DNA from: a bacterium
GTDB taxonomy: Bacteria > Pseudomonadota > Alphaproteobacteria > Caulobacterales > Caulobacteraceae
DNA: 64,000 bases
Direction of reading: 5' to 3'
Assembly: GCA_030824495.1 (NCBI GenBank)
Contig: JAVBXP010000038.1
Coordinates: 23,045-87,044, forward strand
Each line of letters opens with the position of its first letter. Position 1 is the stretch's first letter. Made by a program: the position numbers and the translations under genes. Shown here piece after piece: positions 19,944 to 27,949 of this stretch. The notes beneath the pieces are model-generated. The model made no database searches and was not told where the DNA came from. It saw only the letters and a list, made by a program, of their open reading frames with translations.

Positions 19944-21364
19944 CCCGCACGCCAGCTCCGAAGAAGACTGCGCCGCCCAAGAAATCCACGGCGGGCAAGG
20001 CCCTTGAGGTCGCCGCCAAGCCCGTGGAGGCGTTGGAACGCGCCCTGGACCCGCTGACGACCGCCATCAAGCGCGCCACCACCAAGCAAAAGGTGGAGCC
20101 TGCGCCTGCGGCCACTCCGGCCAAGGCGGCGTTGCCGGTCTCGCCGCTGGCCGTGCCGTTCCCTGAGTTGCCGCCGATCGCCGGCGTCCAGCTCGCGACC
20201 GGCCGGGCGGGGTTCTACAAGACCGAGCGTGACGACCTGCTAGTCATGCGGTTCGCGCGCGGGACCTCGGCGGCCGGCGTCTTCACGCGGCACGGCATCG
20301 GCTCTGCGCCGGTCGACTGGTGCCGCAAGCATCTGGAAATGACCAAGGGCGCCGATGTGCGCGCCCTGGTGGTCAACGCCGGCTGCGCCAATTCCTTCAC
20401 CGGCAAGCCGGGCGGCGACGCCGTGCGGCGGGTGGCCTCGGCGGTCGCCAAGCGCTTCGATTGTCGCCAGCGCGACGTGATGGTGGCCTCGACCGGGGTC
20501 ATCGGCGTGTTGCTGGACGACGCCAAGATCACCCACCGCCTGCCGGACGTGGAAGCCAAGCTGACCGACGACGGCTGGGCCGGCGCGGCGCGGGCGATCA
20601 TGACCACCGACACCTTCCCAAAGGGCGCCTACGCCGAGGCGATGATCGACGGCGAGAAGGTGCGCATCGCCGGGATCTGCAAGGGTTCGGGGATGATCGC
20701 GCCGGACATGGCGACCATGCTGGCCTTTGTCGCGACCGATGCGGCGATCTCGCCGACGGCGCTGCAGACGCTGGCCAGCCTCTATACGCGCACGACGTTC
20801 AACTGCGTGACCGTGGACGGCGACCGCTCGACGAACGACACCCTGTTGCTGTTCGCCACCGGCCAGTCGGGCGCGCCGAACATCAGCCGCGCCGGCGATA
20901 AGCGCCTGGCCGATTTCCGCGAGAAGTTGGAGGCGGTGCTGCTGGACCTGGCCTTGCAACTCGTCCGGGACGGCGAGGGCGCCAGCAAGTTCGTGAAGAT
21001 CAACGTGACCGGCGCCGAAACCCCCGCCTCAGCGCGCAAGATCGCGCGCACTATCGCCGAGAGCCCGTTGGTCAAGACCGCCTTCGCCGGCGAAGACGCC
21101 AACTGGGGCCGAATCGTCATGGCGGTCGGCCGCGCCGATGAGCCGATCGACCGCGATCGCGTGAAGGTTCAGTTCGGTCCGCTGATCGCCGCCCAGGACG
21201 GGCTGATCTCGCCCACCTACGACGAGGCCAAGATGAGCGCTTACATGAAGAACCAGGAGCTTGAGGTCTCGGTGGACGTCGGCGTCGGACGCGGAACGGC
21301 CAGTGTCTGGACCTGCGATCTGACCAAGCAATATGTCGCCATCAACGGCGACTACCGCTCCTAA
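19940..21364 (+). CDS. argJ: Bifunctional ornithine acetyltransferase / N-acetylglutamate synthase
   Basis: This 474-residue ArgJ transfers acetyl from N-acetylornithine to glutamate in the arginine cycle. The self-cleavage site lies in KGSGMIAPDMATMLAF, where the Thr of MATML becomes the nucleophile after the alpha/beta chains separate. TTDTFPKGAY and EDANWGRIVMAVGR are further family motifs. The enzyme core starts near residue 80 (PPIAGVQLATGRAGFYK). An N-terminal extension rich in Lys, Ala and Pro precedes it and accounts for the extra length over the usual ~405. The ATG overlaps the parvulin stop (ATGA), so the extension is probably real. Confidence 0.94.
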   Translation: MTRTPAPKKTAPPKKSTAGKALEVAAKPVEALERALDPLTTAIKRATTKQKVEPAPAATPAKAALPVSPLAVPFPELPPIAGVQLATGRAGFYKTERDDLLVMRFARGTSAAGVFTRHGIGSAPVDWCRKHLEMTKGADVRALVVNAGCANSFTGKPGGDAVRRVASAVAKRFDCRQRDVMVASTGVIGVLLDDAKITHRLPDVEAKLTDDGWAGAARAIMTTDTFPKGAYAEAMIDGEKVRIAGICKGSGMIAPDMATMLAFVATDAAISPTALQTLASLYTRTTFNCVTVDGDRSTNDTLLLFATGQSGAPNISRAGDKRLADFREKLEAVLLDLALQLVRDGEGASKFVKINVTGAETPASARKIARTIAESPLVKTAFAGEDANWGRIVMAVGRADEPIDRDRVKVQFGPLIAAQDGLISPTYDEAKMSAYMKNQELEVSVDVGVGRGTASVWTCDLTKQYVAINGDYRS

Positions 21365-21371
21365 GGCGGAA

Positions 21372-21405
21372 TCAAAATCCCCGGCCGCGTGGGCGACCGG
21401 GGATT
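21372..21405 (-). terminator. Terminator after rhlE, between convergent genes
   Basis: AATCCCCGG-N12-CCGGGGATT forms a 9-bp stem. On the minus strand it is followed by TTTGATT, so it mainly serves the RNA helicase transcript and may also slow argJ read-through. Confidence 0.65.
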
Positions 21406-21456
21406 GATAGATGCAAGGCGGGCGGCGGTTCTACGCCGCCGCCAGGATGCGGGATA

Positions 21457-22950
21457 TTAGTCCAGCGGGGTCCAACGCTTGGCGGGAGCCGCCTGGCCGC
21501 CGCCGCCTTGGGCCTTCTCGCGCTTCGGACCCTTGAACTGAGTTTGGCTGATCGGCGTGGTCGAGGCCCGTTCGCCGCCCGTGCGGGCGCCGTGCGGATG
21601 GCGATCGCCGCCGCCCTGTCCTTGACGTTGTCCGCCGCCGGCGCTCGGACGGTTGCGCTGCTGGCGCAGGCCGCCGGGCAGGTCGCTGCGGCCTTGCGGC
21701 TTGCGCTGGCCACGATCACCGCGGTCGCCTTCGCGACGTCCGGCTTCGGCGCGTTCAGCGGCGATTTCCGGCATGGCCTGGGTCATGACGTGCAGACCCT
21801 TGTCGTTGCGGCGGTCGAAGGACGGAATGGTCTGGCGCGTCACCTTCTGGATGTCGCGGAGCAGGTTGCGTTCGTCGTCGGCGCAGAAGGCCACGGCCGA
21901 ACCGTTGGCGCCGGCGCGGGCCGTCCGGCCAATGCGGTGCACGTAGGATTCCGGCACGTTCGGCAGTTCGTACTGAACCACGTGGGTCACGGCGTCGACG
22001 TCGATGCCGCGGGCGGCGATGTCGGTGGCGACAAGGGCGCGGACTTCACCGGCCTTGAAGGACGCCAGCGAGCGTTCGCGTTGGCCTTGGCTCTTGTCGC
22101 CGTGGATGGCCGCAGCTTCCACGCCGGCCGCTTCGAGCGACTTGGCCACCCGGTCGGCGCCGCGCTTGGTGCGGGTGAAGACGATCACGCGCTTGAAGTT
22201 CTTCTCGGCGAACAGTTCGCAGAGCAGGGCGCGCTTGCGGGCGGTCTCGACGAAGATGACCTTCTGGGTCACGCGTTCGACCGTGGTCGATTCCGGAGCG
22301 ACGGCGACCTTGTGGGGGTTGGGGTTCAGCAGTTCGCTGGCCAACTTGCCGATCTCGGTCGGCATGGTCGCCGAGAAGAACAGGTTTTGGCGATCCTTGG
22401 GCAGGTGCTTCACGATCCGGCGGATCGGCAGGATGAAGCCCATGTCCAGCATCTGGTCGGCTTCATCGAGAACGAACATCTCGACGCCTTGCAGGGTGAT
22501 GGACTTCTCGCCCAGGTGGTCGATCAAACGGCCCGGGGTGGCGACGAGCACGTCGACGCCAGGCGCCATGGCGCGCATCTGGCCGCCATACTTCACGCCG
22601 CCGAACACCACGGCGACGGAGACGCCCATGTGCTTGCCGTAGGTCTTGAAGCTCTCGGCGATCTGGGTGGCCAGTTCGCGGGTCGGGGACAGAACCAACA
22701 CGCGGCAGCCGCGACGGGGCGCAGGCTTACGGTCGGCGGCGAGGCGATGCAGGATCGGCAAGGCGAAGGCGGCGGTCTTGCCGGTGCCGGTCTGGGCGAT
22801 GCCCAGCAGGTCGCGGCCGCTCATCACGCCCGGAATGGCCTGAGCCTGGATCGGGGTGGGCGTGTCGTAGCCCTCGTCGGCCAGGGCCTTGAGCAAGGAT
22901 TTGTCGAGGCCGAGGTCAGTAAACTTGGTCAAAACGTATGTGTCTTTCAC
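21457..22950 (-). CDS. rhlE: DEAD-box RNA helicase, RhlE type
   Basis: This 497-residue ATP-dependent RNA helicase has the full motif set: Q-motif PTPIQAQAIP, AQTGTGKTAA (I), PTRELATQ (Ia), TPGRLIDH (Ib), VLDEADQML (II), FFSATMP (III), ARGIDVDAVTHVVQYELP (V) and HRIGRTARAG (VI). After about residue 390 the tail is low-complexity, Arg/Gly/Gln-rich and probably unstructured, as in RhlE proteins. Likely roles are ribosome assembly, mRNA decay and cold adaptation. The 278-bp region upstream contains no obvious cold-shock leader that I can identify. The 544-aa plus-strand ORF over it is a shadow. Confidence 0.92.
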   Translation of the reverse strand: MKDTYVLTKFTDLGLDKSLLKALADEGYDTPTPIQAQAIPGVMSGRDLLGIAQTGTGKTAAFALPILHRLAADRKPAPRRGCRVLVLSPTRELATQIAESFKTYGKHMGVSVAVVFGGVKYGGQMRAMAPGVDVLVATPGRLIDHLGEKSITLQGVEMFVLDEADQMLDMGFILPIRRIVKHLPKDRQNLFFSATMPTEIGKLASELLNPNPHKVAVAPESTTVERVTQKVIFVETARKRALLCELFAEKNFKRVIVFTRTKRGADRVAKSLEAAGVEAAAIHGDKSQGQRERSLASFKAGEVRALVATDIAARGIDVDAVTHVVQYELPNVPESYVHRIGRTARAGANGSAVAFCADDERNLLRDIQKVTRQTIPSFDRRNDKGLHVMTQAMPEIAAERAEAGRREGDRGDRGQRKPQGRSDLPGGLRQQRNRPSAGGGQRQGQGGGDRHPHGARTGGERASTTPISQTQFKGPKREKAQGGGGQAAPAKRWTPLD

Positions 22951-23228
22951 ATATGCGCCGTGCCCGGCCGCTTGGCTGTGCCAAGGGTCGCGGGGGCGCG
23001 GGTCAGTTGTGGAAAGCCCCCGCGTGGCGGGGCGATCTATGCGATCTCTTCAAGCGCTCGACAGGCTGGGTTCGTCTTGGAACCCATCACGCGACTGGAG
23101 CGCCGATATCGCCGCATTTGCTGCAGCGCAGCGTGGAAATGAAGGTTTGCGGGCCAAAAGTCAAGGAGAACTAGGATTGGCGCTACACCGCCTGTTGCAT
23201 TTTCGCCGTCGGCAGCCAAGGAAACCCC

Positions 23229-23639
23229 ATGGCTGAAACCAAACCCATGCTGTTCGTCGCCGCCGCGGCCTTGATCGACACCGATGGTCGCGTGCTGATC
23301 TGCAAGCGGCCGCAAGGCAAACAACTCGCCGGTCTTTGGGAGTTTCCGGGTGGCAAGGTTGAGCCGGGCGAATCGCCCGAGCAGTGCCTCATCCGTGAAC
23401 TGGACGAGGAACTGGGGATCCAGGTGTCGCACGCCTGCCTCGCTCCCTTTGTCTTCGCCAGCCACGCCTACGAGACCTTCCATCTGATGATGCCGCTCTA
23501 TCTGTGCCGGCGGTGGGAGGGCTTCGTGACGGCCAAGGAACATGACGCCATCGCCTGGGTGAAGCCCTCACAGCTTACCGACTACCCGATGCCGCCCGCG
23601 GACGAGCCGCTGGTCGCCTGGCTGCGCGACCTGATCTGA
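23229..23639 (+). CDS. mutT: 8-oxo-dGTP diphosphatase MutT (Nudix)
   Basis: This 136-residue Nudix hydrolase should remove 8-oxo-dGTP from the nucleotide pool. The Nudix box GGKVEPGESPEQCLIRELDEELGI matches Gx5Ex7REUxEExGU exactly. LICKRPQGKQLAGLWEFPGGK is typical of MutT proper. Length is right for a single-domain MutT. The start ATG follows AAGGAAACCCC. A 20-codon TTG reading frame with an AAGGAGA site ends across this ATG and is treated as doubtful. Confidence 0.92.
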   Translation: MAETKPMLFVAAAALIDTDGRVLICKRPQGKQLAGLWEFPGGKVEPGESPEQCLIRELDEELGIQVSHACLAPFVFASHAYETFHLMMPLYLCRRWEGFVTAKEHDAIAWVKPSQLTDYPMPPADEPLVAWLRDLI

Positions 23640-23732
23640 GCCAGCCCGTCGAGAGTTATGCGTGGGACGGCACGGTCGTCTGCGGCTAGCCTTTCTTCAG
23701 GCGGCGATGAGTCCGCCGCGAGGAAACTGGCC

Positions 23733-24263
23733 ATGCCCCCGTCGAGACCCCGGCCCAAGGCGGCCGCAAAGTTCTTCGGCCTCTATCGCGGCGTCGTCGT
23801 CGCGAACCTCGATCCCGAGGGGACGGGCCGCCTTTCCGTCGTGTGTCCCGACGTTTTCGAAGTCGCCGGCTGGGCGATGCCTTGCATGCCGTTGGCTGGT
23901 CCCGGCATGGGCGCGGTGTTCGTGCCGCCGGTCGGGGCGGGGGTCTGGCTGCAGTTTGAGGCCGGCGATCCGGACCGGCCTGTCTGGGTCGGCGGCTATT
24001 GGTCCAGCGCCGCCGAGACGCCCGCAGCGTCCCAGGCTGCAGCTCCGTCTGGGCCGCCGATCGTGTTGCAAAGCGCCCTCCAGAACCGGCTGGTGATCAG
24101 CGACCTGCCCGGACTGGCCGGCGGGGTGATGCTGCAGAGCGCCTCGGGCGCCACCATCCGGGTGACCGACGCCGGCATCACCATCGACAACGGGCAGGGC
24201 GCGCGCATCGTGCTGCACGGTCCGTCCGTCACTATCAACGGCGGCGCGTTGGAGATCACCTGA
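23733..24263 (+). CDS. Phage baseplate assembly protein V / contractile-injection spike (gp5-VgrG-like OB fold)
   Basis: This 176-residue protein resembles the small spike proteins of phage tails and extracellular contractile injection systems (gpV, Afp8-like). An N-terminal OB-type domain, KFFGLYRGVVVANLDPEGTGRLSVVCPDV...GWAMPCMPL...VPPVGAGVWLQFEAGDPDRPVWVGGYW, is followed by a repetitive strand region (RLVISDLPG, GATIRVTDAGITIDNGQGARIVLHGPSVTINGG) suited to a trimeric beta-helix needle. ATG 23733 follows GAGGAAA; the track start is 25 codons upstream. The stop overlaps the next ATG (TGATG). No sheath, tube or baseplate gene is present, so this is an orphan spike in a housekeeping region. 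Confidence 0.8.
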   Translation: MPPSRPRPKAAAKFFGLYRGVVVANLDPEGTGRLSVVCPDVFEVAGWAMPCMPLAGPGMGAVFVPPVGAGVWLQFEAGDPDRPVWVGGYWSSAAETPAASQAAAPSGPPIVLQSALQNRLVISDLPGLAGGVMLQSASGATIRVTDAGITIDNGQGARIVLHGPSVTINGGALEIT

Positions 24264-24580
24264 TGGCCGGCCTGCTCCTCGACACCGCCGCAGCGGTGAT
24301 GTGCGCGCACGGCGGCAGCGCCCATCCGGTTACACCAAACGCCCGGGTGCGCGTGAACGGCGCGCCGATCGCCACTTCATCCGGGACATGGGTGGTGGCC
24401 GGCTGCGCCTTGCCGCCGCAACAAGGCGGTCCCTGCCTTATCGCCCAGTTCACCACGGCTGCGACCCGCATCACCGCCAGCGGCCAGCCTGTATTGCTCG
24501 CCGACAGCCTCGCCGTGGCCACGCCCACCGGCGCGCCGTTGATCGTCGCATCGGCGCAGAACCGGGTGCGCGGGGTCTGA
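24263..24580 (+). CDS. PAAR-like spike-tip protein
   Basis: This 105-residue protein appears only inside a longer shadow in the track. It starts at ATG 24263, overlapping the spike stop. MCAHGGSAHPVTPNARVRVNGAPIATSSGTWVVAGCALPP and ATRITASGQPVLLADSLAVATPTGAPLIV have the short repeated strands of PAAR-like tips, which sharpen VgrG/gpV spikes. Cys15, His17 and the later VAGCAL and GGPCLI cysteines could bind a metal at the apex, as in PAAR proteins. It forms a clear two-gene unit with the gpV-like protein. Candidate cargo or toxin domains are absent; the protein is tip only. Confidence 0.72.
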   Translation: MAGLLLDTAAAVMCAHGGSAHPVTPNARVRVNGAPIATSSGTWVVAGCALPPQQGGPCLIAQFTTAATRITASGQPVLLADSLAVATPTGAPLIVASAQNRVRGV

Positions 24581-24659
24581 GGCGACGCCGTCTTGACCGA
24601 CAAAGCGCCCGCGCCTAGCCTTCATAGGTCCCCAGCGCGACGCGAAAAGGAGGGTAGCC

Positions 24660-24713
24660 ATGATTGTTCTCAGCCGCACCACCCTTCGCTGCGTCGCCGA
24701 TATGGTATCCTGA
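24660..24713 (+). CDS. Possible leader ORF (17 codons) before rsgA
   Basis: The reading frame MIVLSRTTLRCVADMVS has one of the strongest ribosome sites seen here (AAAAGGAGGG, 5 bases before ATG). Its TGA lies inside a perfect 6-bp hairpin, GGTATC-CT-GATACC (24704-24717). It sits 64 bp before the TTG start of rsgA. It could be a translated leader controlling rsgA, or a chance frame. It is too short for the ORF track and I know no homologue. Confidence 0.35.
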   Translation: MIVLSRTTLRCVADMVS

Positions 24714-24777
24714 TACCTTAGGGTCTTTCCCTTCGGCGAACGCCTGACCAGGCCTTCGAACCGAAGGATGTCCAGCC

Positions 24778-25851
24778 TTGCTAGACACATACGGTTGGAG
24801 CCAGACGCTCCAACACCAATTCACCGACCACGCGGCGCGCGGCTTGCTGCCCGCTCGCGTCATCGTTCAACAACGCGGGCTCTACCGGCTCGCCACTCAG
24901 GAGGGCGAGGTCTCGGCCGAGCTCTCAGGCAAGTTCCTCCACGAGGCCCTGACCGGCGACCACCCCGTCGCCGGGGACTGGGTCGCCTGCATGGTGCGTG
25001 CGCAGGAAGCGGCGGCGACCATCCATCACCTGCTGCCACGCTCCAGCGTGTTCATCCGTCGGGCCTCCGGGCCAGGCGGCGGCTCCCAGGTGGTGGCGGC
25101 CAATGTCGACCTTGTGCTGCTGGTCGCCTCGCTCAACGCCGACCTCAGCCTGCGCCGGCTGGAGCGCTATCTCGCGACCGCCTGGGAGAGCGGCGCCCAG
25201 CCGGTCATCGTGCTGACCAAGGCCGATGCTTGCGCGGAGGCGTCGGCTCTGGTCGCGGCGGTGCAGAACATCGCCTTCGGCGTCCCGGTCCATGCCGTCT
25301 CGGCGGTTACGGGGCAGGGGGTGGCCGAAGTCTCGGCCCTGCTGGCTCCGGGCAAGACGGCGGTGCTGCTCGGCTCGTCCGGCGTGGGCAAGTCCACCCT
25401 GGTCAACGCCCTCGCCGGGGCTGAGCTGATGGCCACGGGCGGCATCCGCGAGGACGACGCGCGCGGCCGCCACACCACCACCCATCGCGAACTGGTGGTG
25501 CTGCCCACCGGGGCGCTGATCCTGGACACGCCCGGCATGCGCGAGCTGGGGCTGTGGGACGCCGACGAGGGCATGGCCGCCGCCTTCGCCGATATCAAGG
25601 CTCTGGGCGCGGCCTGCCGGTTTCGCGATTGCAGCCATCAGGCTGAGCCCGGCTGCGCCGTCCGCCTGGCTCTGGAGCGTGGCGACCTCGATGGGGGGCG
25701 CTGGAAGAGCTACGGCAAGCTCCAGCGCGAACTGGCGCACCTGGATCGTCGCGACGATCCCCAGGCTCAGATCGAGAACCGCAAGCTATGGGCCCAGCGC
25801 CACAAGGCCTCTCGCCAGCGGCTCAAACACCGCGACAGCGAAGCGTACTAG
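24778..25851 (+). CDS. rsgA: Ribosome small-subunit-dependent GTPase RsgA
   Basis: This 357-residue circularly permuted GTPase checks late 30S subunit maturation. Order: N-terminal OB fold (about 40-100), G4 VLTKAD, G5-like HAVSAVTG, G1 LGSSGVGKSTLVNAL, G2 region RGRHTTTHRE, G3 LDTPGMREL, and a C-terminal zinc motif CRFRDCSHQAEPGC. All GTPase motifs look intact. The start is TTG with no strong ribosome site; the next in-frame ATG is far inside, so TTG is likely. A possible leader ORF and hairpin lie just upstream and a strong terminator follows. Confidence 0.93.
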   Translation: MLDTYGWSQTLQHQFTDHAARGLLPARVIVQQRGLYRLATQEGEVSAELSGKFLHEALTGDHPVAGDWVACMVRAQEAAATIHHLLPRSSVFIRRASGPGGGSQVVAANVDLVLLVASLNADLSLRRLERYLATAWESGAQPVIVLTKADACAEASALVAAVQNIAFGVPVHAVSAVTGQGVAEVSALLAPGKTAVLLGSSGVGKSTLVNALAGAELMATGGIREDDARGRHTTTHRELVVLPTGALILDTPGMRELGLWDADEGMAAAFADIKALGAACRFRDCSHQAEPGCAVRLALERGDLDGGRWKSYGKLQRELAHLDRRDDPQAQIENRKLWAQRHKASRQRLKHRDSEAY

Positions 25852-25882
25852 GCTTCTTCGGCCTCTGTGGGGGAAATGAAAA

Positions 25883-25920
25883 GGCCCGCGGTGAGCTCGG
25901 ATCACCGCGGGCCGTCTTTC
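25883..25920 (+). terminator. Strong terminator after rsgA
   Basis: GGCCCGCGGTGA-GCTCGGA-TCACCGCGGGCC is a perfect 12-bp stem followed by GTCTTTC. It sits 31 bp after the rsgA stop, on the border of the putative catalase remnant. Confidence 0.88.
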
Positions 25921-25931
25921 AGGGGTCGAAG

Positions 25932-26078
25932 CTAAACCTCGACCGGTTCGCCTGCGACGTGCGCATCGAACGCCTCTGAGTTGAGCCCGAGTCTGCGCGC
26001 GACGCCAGTCCCATATTCGCGTTCTGCGAGGACGAAGTGACGCACCCGCCGGATCGGGATGGCCTTCGGCGCGTCAGT
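25932..26078 (-). pseudogene. Possible 3' remnant of a catalase gene
   Basis: The minus strand contains 48 open codons between a TGA and a TAG, reading TDAPKAIPIRRVRHFVLAER then EYGTGVARRLGLN and ending GEPVEV. There is no start codon. The EYGxGVAxxLGL pattern resembles the extreme C-terminus of monofunctional haem catalases. It lies next to oxyR in the divergent orientation often used by katA/oxyR pairs, and the rest of the gene is missing. I read it as the stub of a deleted catalase gene. The short length leaves chance similarity possible. Confidence 0.4.
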
Positions 26079-26106
26079 TCACAGGCGTGCGCGATAAGGT
26101 TATCTG

Positions 26107-26973
26107 ATGGGCATGCCCACATTTCGACAGCTTCGTTATCTGACCGCCCTGGCCGAGGCGCGCCATTTCGGCCGCGCGGCGGCGGCCTGCCACGTCACCC
26201 AACCGGCGCTGTCGATGCAGATCCGCGAACTGGAGGCCGAACTCGACCTGACCCTCGTCGAGCGCGGAAAGGGCGGGGTGACCCTGACGCCAGACGGCGA
26301 AGCCCTGGCCGAGCGCGCGCGGAGCCTCACCGCCGGGGTCAAGGATCTGGAGGACTTCGCCCGCGAACGGCGCGGCGTTCGCGCCAAGCGGCTGGTCCTG
26401 GGTGTGATCCCGACGGTCGCGCCCTATCTGCTGCCAAATCTCCTGCCGGTGCTGCAGGCAGTGATCCCCGACCTGGACCTGAAGATCCGCGAGACCCGGA
26501 CCACCGCCCTGATGGCCGAGCTCGCCGCCGGTGATCTGGACGCGGTGATCGCCGCCCTGCCGCTGAAGGGCGATGACGTGGACGCGGTAAGCCTGTTCGA
26601 AGATCCCTTCCTGCTCGCCAGCCCCGCCGCCGCGCCCCTGGCCGCGACTGACCCGCGCGCCCTACCTGCGGACCGCCTGCTGCTGCTCGAGGAGGGGCAC
26701 TGCCTGCGTGAACAGGCTCTAGGTGCTTGCGCGATCACTGACCTCTCCACCTTCGGCGCGACCAGCCTCACCACATTGCTCCACCTGGTCGCCCACGGGC
26801 AGGGCGTGACCCTGTTGCCGCGCATGGCGGCGGCCGAGATCGCCGATCCCCGGATCGCCTTGGCGCGGTTCCCGGCCCCGCAGCCCAGCCGCACGATCGC
26901 CATGGCCTGGCGGACCGGCTCGCCCCGCAAGAAGCAACTCAAGGAGATCGCCGCGCGATTAGTGCGGGGGTAA
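26107..26973 (+). CDS. oxyR: Hydrogen-peroxide-sensing LysR-type regulator OxyR
   Basis: This 288-residue LysR-family activator has an N-terminal winged helix (FRQLRYLTALAEARHFGRAAAACHVTQPALSMQIRELE) and an effector domain. The two redox cysteines are in EEGHCLREQALGAC at C199 and C208, the same spacing and numbering as E. coli OxyR, so disulphide sensing of H2O2 is well supported. Numbering favours ATG 26107, with ATG 26113 as an alternative. The usual divergent partner catalase is missing apart from a possible fragment. Targets are therefore probably elsewhere. After the TAA, the same frame stays open for 40 codons without a start. Confidence 0.92.
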   Translation: MGMPTFRQLRYLTALAEARHFGRAAAACHVTQPALSMQIRELEAELDLTLVERGKGGVTLTPDGEALAERARSLTAGVKDLEDFARERRGVRAKRLVLGVIPTVAPYLLPNLLPVLQAVIPDLDLKIRETRTTALMAELAAGDLDAVIAALPLKGDDVDAVSLFEDPFLLASPAAAPLAATDPRALPADRLLLLEEGHCLREQALGACAITDLSTFGATSLTTLLHLVAHGQGVTLLPRMAAAEIADPRIALARFPAPQPSRTIAMAWRTGSPRKKQLKEIAARLVRG

Positions 26974-27079
26974 AGGCGCGGCGGGAGCGCCTTGCCGCTC
27001 GAGCTTTCCGACAGCGGCGAAGTGGCGGTAGGAAACACCTACACCCATGCGGTCCGCCGCGAACTCGACCTGAAGGTCC

Positions 27080-27949
27080 ATGATGACGCCGACTGACGAT
27101 TGGCTGACCGGCTTCCTGGAGGCCGAACGGCTCCCGGCCTCCTATGCGCAGACCGTCGAAGCCGTGGCCTTGCCGTTGGCTCAGCAGATCGCGACGAGGG
27201 CGGAGCAGGCAGGCGGCCTGGTGGTCGGCCTGTGCGGCGCCCAGGCCAGCGGCAAATCGACCCTGACGGCGGTGGTGAAACGATTGCTGGAGATGCGCGG
27301 CTTGAAGGTGGCGCTGTTTTCGCTCGACGACATCTACCTGACCCGCGCCGAGCGTCGGGCTTTGGCTGCGAAGGTGCATCCGCTGCTGGCCACGCGAGGC
27401 GTTCCGGGAACCCATGATGTCGCCTGGGGTGAAGCCTTGCTTGAGGATTTGCGCAAGCCGGGGCCGACCCTGCTGCCGGCCTTCGACAAGGCCAGCGACG
27501 ACCGCAAGCCGGGAGCGGTGTTTGAGGGGCCGGCCGATGTGGTGCTGTTCGAAGGCTGGTGCGTCGGGGCCGCGCCACAGGATCCGGAAGCCCTGGCCCA
27601 GCCGATCAACGATCTGGAGCGGGACCTTGACCCGGGCGGGGTCTGGCGGACCTACGCCAATGCAGCCTTGGCGGGTCCTTACCGGGACCTGTTCTCAAGG
27701 CTCGATATGCTGGTGCTGTTGCGGTCGCCGGGCTTCGAGGTCGTGCTGGAGTGGCGGGCCGAGCAGGAGCACAAGCTGCGCGAACGCCTGGCCCGCGAGG
27801 GGGGCGATGCGTCCCGCGTGATGAGCGATGCTCAGGTCGAGGCCTTCATTCGCCACTATGAGCGCCTGACGCGCTGGATCTTGGAAGAAATGCCGAGGCG
27901 GGCCGACATCGTGGTCCGCCTCGACAAACAACGACGAGCGTCGCTTTAG
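27080..27949 (+). CDS. Glycerate 3-kinase-like P-loop kinase
   Basis: This 289-residue kinase has a Walker A motif GLCGAQASGKSTL, and FSLDDIYLTRAERRALAAKVHPLLATRGVPGTHD, typical of the plant/cyanobacterial-type D-glycerate 3-kinase and the related YggC/Tda10 family. VVLFEGWCVG is the Walker B-like segment. It would phosphorylate D-glycerate to 3-phosphoglycerate, though some relatives have unknown small-molecule substrates. It starts at ATG 27080 (or the adjacent ATG 27083). Its TAG stop overlaps the TAA of the convergent DUF4168 gene in TTAG. Confidence 0.82.
   Translation: MMTPTDDWLTGFLEAERLPASYAQTVEAVALPLAQQIATRAEQAGGLVVGLCGAQASGKSTLTAVVKRLLEMRGLKVALFSLDDIYLTRAERRALAAKVHPLLATRGVPGTHDVAWGEALLEDLRKPGPTLLPAFDKASDDRKPGAVFEGPADVVLFEGWCVGAAPQDPEALAQPINDLERDLDPGGVWRTYANAALAGPYRDLFSRLDMLVLLRSPGFEVVLEWRAEQEHKLRERLAREGGDASRVMSDAQVEAFIRHYERLTRWILEEMPRRADIVVRLDKQRRASL

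Noticed and set aside
23177-23236. 20-codon TTG frame with AAGGAGA site overlapping the mutT start
   Set aside because: Arg/His-rich chance-like peptide with a TTG start; mutT has its own usable ribosome site.
26974-27094. Open frame continuing 40 codons past the oxyR stop (ends VRRELDLKVHDDAD)
   Set aside because: No start codon or ribosome site and it overlaps the kinase start; could be a gene remnant but I cannot assign it.
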